DNA from: an uncultured Gilliamella sp.
GTDB lineage: Bacteria > Pseudomonadota > Gammaproteobacteria > Enterobacterales > Orbaceae
DNA: 48,669 nt
Assembly (NCBI GenBank): GCA_945271295.1
Contig: CALYPG010000020.1
Coordinates: 1 to 48,669, forward strand
Direction: 5' to 3'
Shown one piece after another: positions 45,304 to 48,669 of the stretch; positions within the stretch are counted from its first letter, which is position 1; the number at the start of each line of letters is the position of its first letter. Made by a program: the position numbers and the translations under genes. The notes under the pieces are model-generated. The model was not told where the DNA came from. It saw only the letters and a program-made list of their open reading frames with translations, and made no database searches.

Positions 45304-45900
45304 TTGACATTATACATTGTGATGATGATCATCATCGCCTACCTTTGTGGTTCTCTTTCAGGTGCAATGATTATTAGTCGTATCATGCATTTACCTAATC
45401 CTTCTGAATGTGGCTCACATAATCCTGGTGCAACAAATGTTTTTCGTATTAATGGCAAGTTACCTGCATTAATTGTATTAATATTTGATATGCTCAAAGG
45501 CGCTATACCTGTTTATATTGCTTACCGTTTGGGTATTACTTCTTTCTTTTTAGGTATTATTGGTATTGCTGCTTGCTTGGGCCATATCTTTCCTTGCTTT
45601 TTTCATTTTCGAGGCGGTAAAGGTGTAGCAACCGCATTAGGCATGATGATGCCAATTGGGGTGGATTTTTCTGGTTGTTTTATTCTGACATGGTTACTTG
45701 CTTTGTTAATCACGGGGTATTCATCAGTCGCTGCAATAGTCAGCTTTCTTTGTGCACCATTTTATGTTTGGTTATTTAAACCAGAGCTTACTTTACCAGT
45801 AACTATGCTTTCATGCTTAATTATTATTCGTCATAGTAGTAATATTATGCGGCTATTAAAAGGTGAAGAACCTAAAAGTTTAAATCGAAAGAAAGCATAA
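45304..45900 (+). CDS. plsY: Acyl-phosphate glycerol-3-phosphate acyltransferase
   Basis: This 198-residue, multi-helix membrane enzyme makes lysophosphatidate from acyl-phosphate and glycerol-3-phosphate, an early step of phospholipid synthesis. The three PlsY motifs are visible: [21 protein letters not shown] and the C-terminal [10 protein letters not shown]. The start is a TTG at 45304 with AGAGG upstream, and alignment with E. coli PlsY supports it. The 37-bp repeat copy 2 begins 3 bases after the stop. Confidence 0.93.
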   Translation: MTLYIVMMIIIAYLCGSLSGAMIISRIMHLPNPSECGSHNPGATNVFRINGKLPALIVLIFDMLKGAIPVYIAYRLGITSFFLGIIGIAACLGHIFPCFFHFRGGKGVATALGMMMPIGVDFSGCFILTWLLALLITGYSSVAAIVSFLCAPFYVWLFKPELTLPVTMLSCLIIIRHSSNIMRLLKGEEPKSLNRKKA

Positions 45901-45902
45901 CC

Positions 45903-45939
45903 TATACTAAAACGTATGCCTTTCCTGAAACTTCTTTAC
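45903..45939 (+). repeat. 37-bp dispersed repeat, copy 2
   Basis: The unit starts TATACTAAAACGTATGC immediately after the plsY stop codon and runs to CTTCTTTAC. It is 32/37 identical to copy 1 and 33/37 to the inverted copy 4. Confidence 0.75.
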
Positions 45940-46050
45940 AAAATTAGACGCGATTAAATTGATACAATAGTGCAAATTGTATTTTATAGATTAATAAAAC
46001 GCGTTATTATTAATAACATAATTTATTGTGAGTAATAACTAAATAAATCC

Positions 46051-46656
46051 ATGCAAATTAGTCCTTTATTAGAATCACTTATCCAAGCGCTTCGCTGTTT
46101 ACCGGGAGTAGGGCCAAAATCAGCGCAACGAATGGCCTTCCACTTATTACAACGTAATCGTTCAGGTGGTAATAACTTAGCTCAAGTATTACATGAGGCA
46201 ATGAGCAATATTGGTCATTGCACCCAATGTCGAACTTTTACTGAACAAGAAATTTGTACCATTTGTGCCAATATTCGTCGCCAAAATAGTGGACAATTGT
46301 GTGTTGTTGAAACGCCTGCTGACATAGTTGCCATTGAGCAAACTGGCCAGTATAGTGGTCGCTATTTTGTGCTACTAGGACATCTTTCACCCTTAGATGG
46401 TATTGGACCAAATGATATCGGTCTTAATATCCTTAAACATAAATTAGAATCAGAATCCATTGATGAAGTTATTTTAGCAACAAACCCCACTGTGGAAGGT
46501 GATGCTACTGCCAATTATATTGCGCAAATGTGTGCTGATTTTAATGTTATTGCAACTCGCATCGCGCATGGGGTTCCGGTTGGTGGTGAGCTTGAAATGG
46601 TCGATGGTACCACACTTTCACATTCATTTGTTGGTCGCCAAAAAATTGAATTTTAA
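46051..46656 (+). CDS. recR: Recombination mediator RecR
   Basis: This 201-residue protein works with RecO and RecF to load RecA at gaps. The N-terminal helix-hairpin-helix has [17 protein letters not shown]. The zinc finger uses Cys57, Cys60, Cys69 and Cys72, and a Toprim domain follows ([24 protein letters not shown]). Unlike the usual dnaX-ybaB-recR order, plsY is upstream here. A separate promoter is likely in the 150-bp gap. Confidence 0.96.
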   Translation: MQISPLLESLIQALRCLPGVGPKSAQRMAFHLLQRNRSGGNNLAQVLHEAMSNIGHCTQCRTFTEQEICTICANIRRQNSGQLCVVETPADIVAIEQTGQYSGRYFVLLGHLSPLDGIGPNDIGLNILKHKLESESIDEVILATNPTVEGDATANYIAQMCADFNVIATRIAHGVPVGGELEMVDGTTLSHSFVGRQKIEF

Positions 46657-46750
46657 GTCTGATTTAATTAAATTACTGGGTATATTTTAAAACTTGGTTA
46701 ATTTTAAAAATGAGTTTTAAATAACTTAAAAGAATACAAAGAGGAATTAT

Positions 46751-47569
46751 ATGAAATATAAAGCTGTTGCTTTTGATATGGATGGAACATTATTAACCAA
46801 TGAACGCTTAATATTGCCAGAAACCGTCAAAATGATTGAGAAAGTTACAACGAAAGGTATTAAAGTTATTTTAGTTTCTGGTCGTCATCATACGATAATG
46901 CATCCTTATTATTATCAGCTTAAATTATCAACACCGGTAATTTGTTGTAATGGTTCTTATTTATATGATTTTGGTAAACAGCAATTTTTTGCAGCTAAAC
47001 CGATGTCAAAAATGCAAGCTAAGAAGTTATTAAAATTGGTTAATACCTATGGTATTCATACGCTAGTTTATACTGATAAAGTTATGACCTATGAGGTACT
47101 TGATGATCATCTTGAAAGCTTTTCTGAGTGGGTCACTTCACTACCAAAATTTTTGCAACCAGAAATCAAAAAAGTAGACAGTTTTGAAAAAGTAATTGAT
47201 GAAGCTAATGTTATATTCAAATTTGCGACGAGTAGCCATAATCTAACAGCGTTAAAGCAATTTTCTCAGGCCGCTGCTGCTGAAAATGAATTTTCATGTG
47301 AATGGTCTTGGTCAAATCGTGTTGATGTTGCCATAAAAGGCAATACCAAAGGTAATGGTTTAGCACATTGGGCAAAACATGAACAAATTGAATTAAGAGA
47401 AATCGTTGCTTTTGGTGATAGCTATAACGATATTAGTATGTTATCACTTGCAGGACTTGGTATTGCAATGGGGAATGCAGATGATGAAGTGAAAGCACAC
47501 GCTGATTATGTTATTGGAGATAATAATAGTCAAAGCATTGCTACCGAGTTAGAAAAACTGTTTTTGTGA
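46751..47569 (+). CDS. ybhA: YbhA-like HAD phosphatase (Cof type)
   Basis: This 272-residue cytoplasmic HAD-IIB phosphatase has the nucleophile Asp9 and acid Asp11 in FDMDGTLL. VSGRH is motif II and GDSYNDISML motif IV. The segment IMHPYYYQL-ST-PVICCNGSYLYD closely matches E. coli YbhA, which removes phosphate from pyridoxal 5'-phosphate and some sugar phosphates. GAGGAA precedes the ATG. The gene is monocistronic; a decayed truC follows it. Confidence 0.88.
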   Translation: MKYKAVAFDMDGTLLTNERLILPETVKMIEKVTTKGIKVILVSGRHHTIMHPYYYQLKLSTPVICCNGSYLYDFGKQQFFAAKPMSKMQAKKLLKLVNTYGIHTLVYTDKVMTYEVLDDHLESFSEWVTSLPKFLQPEIKKVDSFEKVIDEANVIFKFATSSHNLTALKQFSQAAAAENEFSCEWSWSNRVDVAIKGNTKGNGLAHWAKHEQIELREIVAFGDSYNDISMLSLAGLGIAMGNADDEVKAHADYVIGDNNSQSIATELEKLFL

Positions 47570-47592
47570 TTTACTTAAAATTGAGATAATTT

Positions 47593-47903
47593 GTATTAGA
47601 AATTGTTTATCAAAATAGTGATTTAATTGTGATTAATAAACCATCTGAATAGCGGGTTTACCGTCGTTGGTTAAATAAAAATGAACGTGAAGTTGTGATG
47701 CAAACTTTATGTGATCAAATTAGTCAACGTGTGTTTTCTATCCACCTTTTAGTTTGCCTTGCTTAGGGTTTTATTGTTCGCGTTATCAAGTAATATAAAA
47801 CTGTTTGTTGGTAAATAATTTGTGACAAAGTAAATAATCAAAAATCAACCATGTAATTGTGTGTGGTTATGTTAATGCTGAGGTTATGATTAACTATCCA
47901 CTT
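47593..47903 (+). pseudogene. truC: Decayed tRNA pseudouridine synthase TruC
   Basis: The translation from 47593 matches the start of TruC: LEIVYQNSDLIVINKP, then a stop at 47650, then EVVMQTLCDQISQRVFSIH. A second stop is at 47764 and the active-site region is lost. Matching sequence resumes in another frame at 47838-47903 (HVIVCGYVNAEVMINYPL), so at least one frameshift is present. The likely start codon reads GTA. TruC modifies U65 in tRNA. This copy cannot be functional, and no intact copy is in the window. Confidence 0.8.
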
Positions 47904-48627
47904 ACATGATTTATTGTGATAAGGGTTAGACTTTCATATGTATGATGATAAAAGACAATGTTAATTAGTTGCACAAGGGATTACCACTTGGGAAGGAATG
48001 TACAGTGAAACCAAAAGGCTCGGTTACATGCCTAATCGCGATGAAGATTTTTGGTTATATACAGTATATAAATGATATTGAAACAGAATTTTTAGCTGAC
48101 CCAGATACAGAAGATTTTGCAATGAATACCAAAATTGTAAAACGTTTATATTTGATGCATTTTTTAAATGTATTTTTTTACAAGAAAAGTACAATGTGGA
48201 AAAATAAGATTTTAAAAAAAGTGGGAAACTAATTATCCCAGATATTAATCTGTATAAACTCAAACTCAAACTCAAACTCAAACTTAATAAAAATATAACT
48301 CTCAAAAATTAACGGTATTTCTAATCGGTATAAATAAAAGTTCCGATTGGTCATCACTCATTATTATTTTTTCATACCATATATTTCGCTCAATTCGCTA
48401 ATATAAGCGCTTTATTGAAGTTAAGTTATTTCTTTGTTTTGGTTAACTATATGATTATTAAAACTATATTTAATATTTTTAATTATATTTTTACGCAATG
48501 CTATATATACTAAATGTTATCTGATATTATATAAGAATATCGAATTGTTATTGAATGTTGTAACTGACTAATGGCTAATAAGCATAAATAATAATAAAAA
48601 AAGACAAAGCTTGAAAAGGAGATTCAT
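47904..48627. other. Gene-remnant and non-coding region
   Basis: Beyond the TruC match a frame near 47968-48060 (VAQGITTWEGM ... PNRDEDFWLYT) looks like protein sequence but stops and shifts. An ORF at 47969-48232 in another frame is not supported by an RBS or similarity. The rest is AT-rich and holds the hexanucleotide repeat and the promoter of the next gene. It is probably debris of one or two lost genes. Confidence 0.5.
48256..48284. repeat. Hexanucleotide microsatellite (AAACTC)n
   Basis: Nearly five exact tandem copies of AAACTC run from 48256 to 48284, with the last unit ending AAACT. It lies in non-coding sequence after the gene remnants. Confidence 0.85.
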
Positions 48628-48669
48628 ATGGCCAAAGTGATTAATCATCTTGTTAACCAATTAGGTGAA
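48628..48669 (+). CDS. Start of a gene cut by the window end
   Basis: ATG 48628 follows a strong AAAGGAG at 48616-48622. The 14 visible codons read MAKVINHLVNQLGE. The product cannot be identified from this. About 390 bp of AT-rich upstream sequence probably holds its promoter. Confidence 0.6.
   Translation, partial: MAKVINHLVNQLGE

Noticed and set aside
47969-48232. An 87-codon plus-strand frame
   Set aside because: It has no RBS, changes frame relative to the protein-like stretch next to it, and sits among gene remnants.

Overview
The window is AT-rich, low-GC DNA from a gammaproteobacterium. Several gene blocks keep the Enterobacterales order (accD-folC-dedD-cvpA-purF, tmk-holB, pyrF-yciH), and single genes such as yeeX, ybhA, uvrA, plsY and recR look like their E. 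coli orthologues. The strong AT bias, the hemicellulose and uronate sugar genes, and several Firmicutes-like accessory genes suggest an insect-gut member of the Orbaceae (Gilliamella or a relative). That placement is inference, because no rRNA or other taxonomic marker is present. No rRNA, tRNA, CRISPR array, complete insertion sequence or prophage was seen.

Layout. 0-3 kb: a possibly truncated secreted peptide, a DKNYY-type lipoprotein and an unknown lipoprotein. 3-6.3 kb: a CRP-controlled pair, a GH43 glycosidase and a GPH-family sugar symporter. 6.5-8.8 kb: a MATE exporter divergent from queH. 9-13.3 kb: a 1424-residue double activase of the 2-hydroxyacyl-CoA dehydratase type. 13.4-18.6 kb: an ynb-type lipid operon in the order ynbA-ynbC-ynbD-orphan-ynbB. 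18.7-22 kb: a Firmicutes-type HPr, an APC permease with a structured leader, and two small unknown genes. 22.3-28.9 kb: tmk-holB and pyrF-yciH, separated by a three-gene envelope O-acylation cassette (MBOAT plus two SGNH proteins). 29-34.5 kb: yeeX, then the accD-to-purF housekeeping block. 35-38.9 kb: an inverse autotransporter (intimin/SinH type) and a secreted companion, closed by a strong terminator. 39.8-42 kb: an EmrE-like pump and a YhcH-kdgK pair. 42.2-47.6 kb: uvrA with a LexA box, plsY, recR and ybhA. 47.6-48.7 kb: a decayed truC, other debris and the first codons of a further gene.

How the parts fit. The sugar genes point to uptake and cleavage of xylan-type oligosaccharides and to 2-keto-3-deoxygluconate catabolism. 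The ynb operon could activate, transfer, dephosphorylate and modify a lipid head group. The O-acylation cassette and the inverse autotransporter shape the cell surface. The ynb operon is the best candidate for an uncharacterised system. The most unexpected non-coding signal is a 37-bp repeat present four times between genes.
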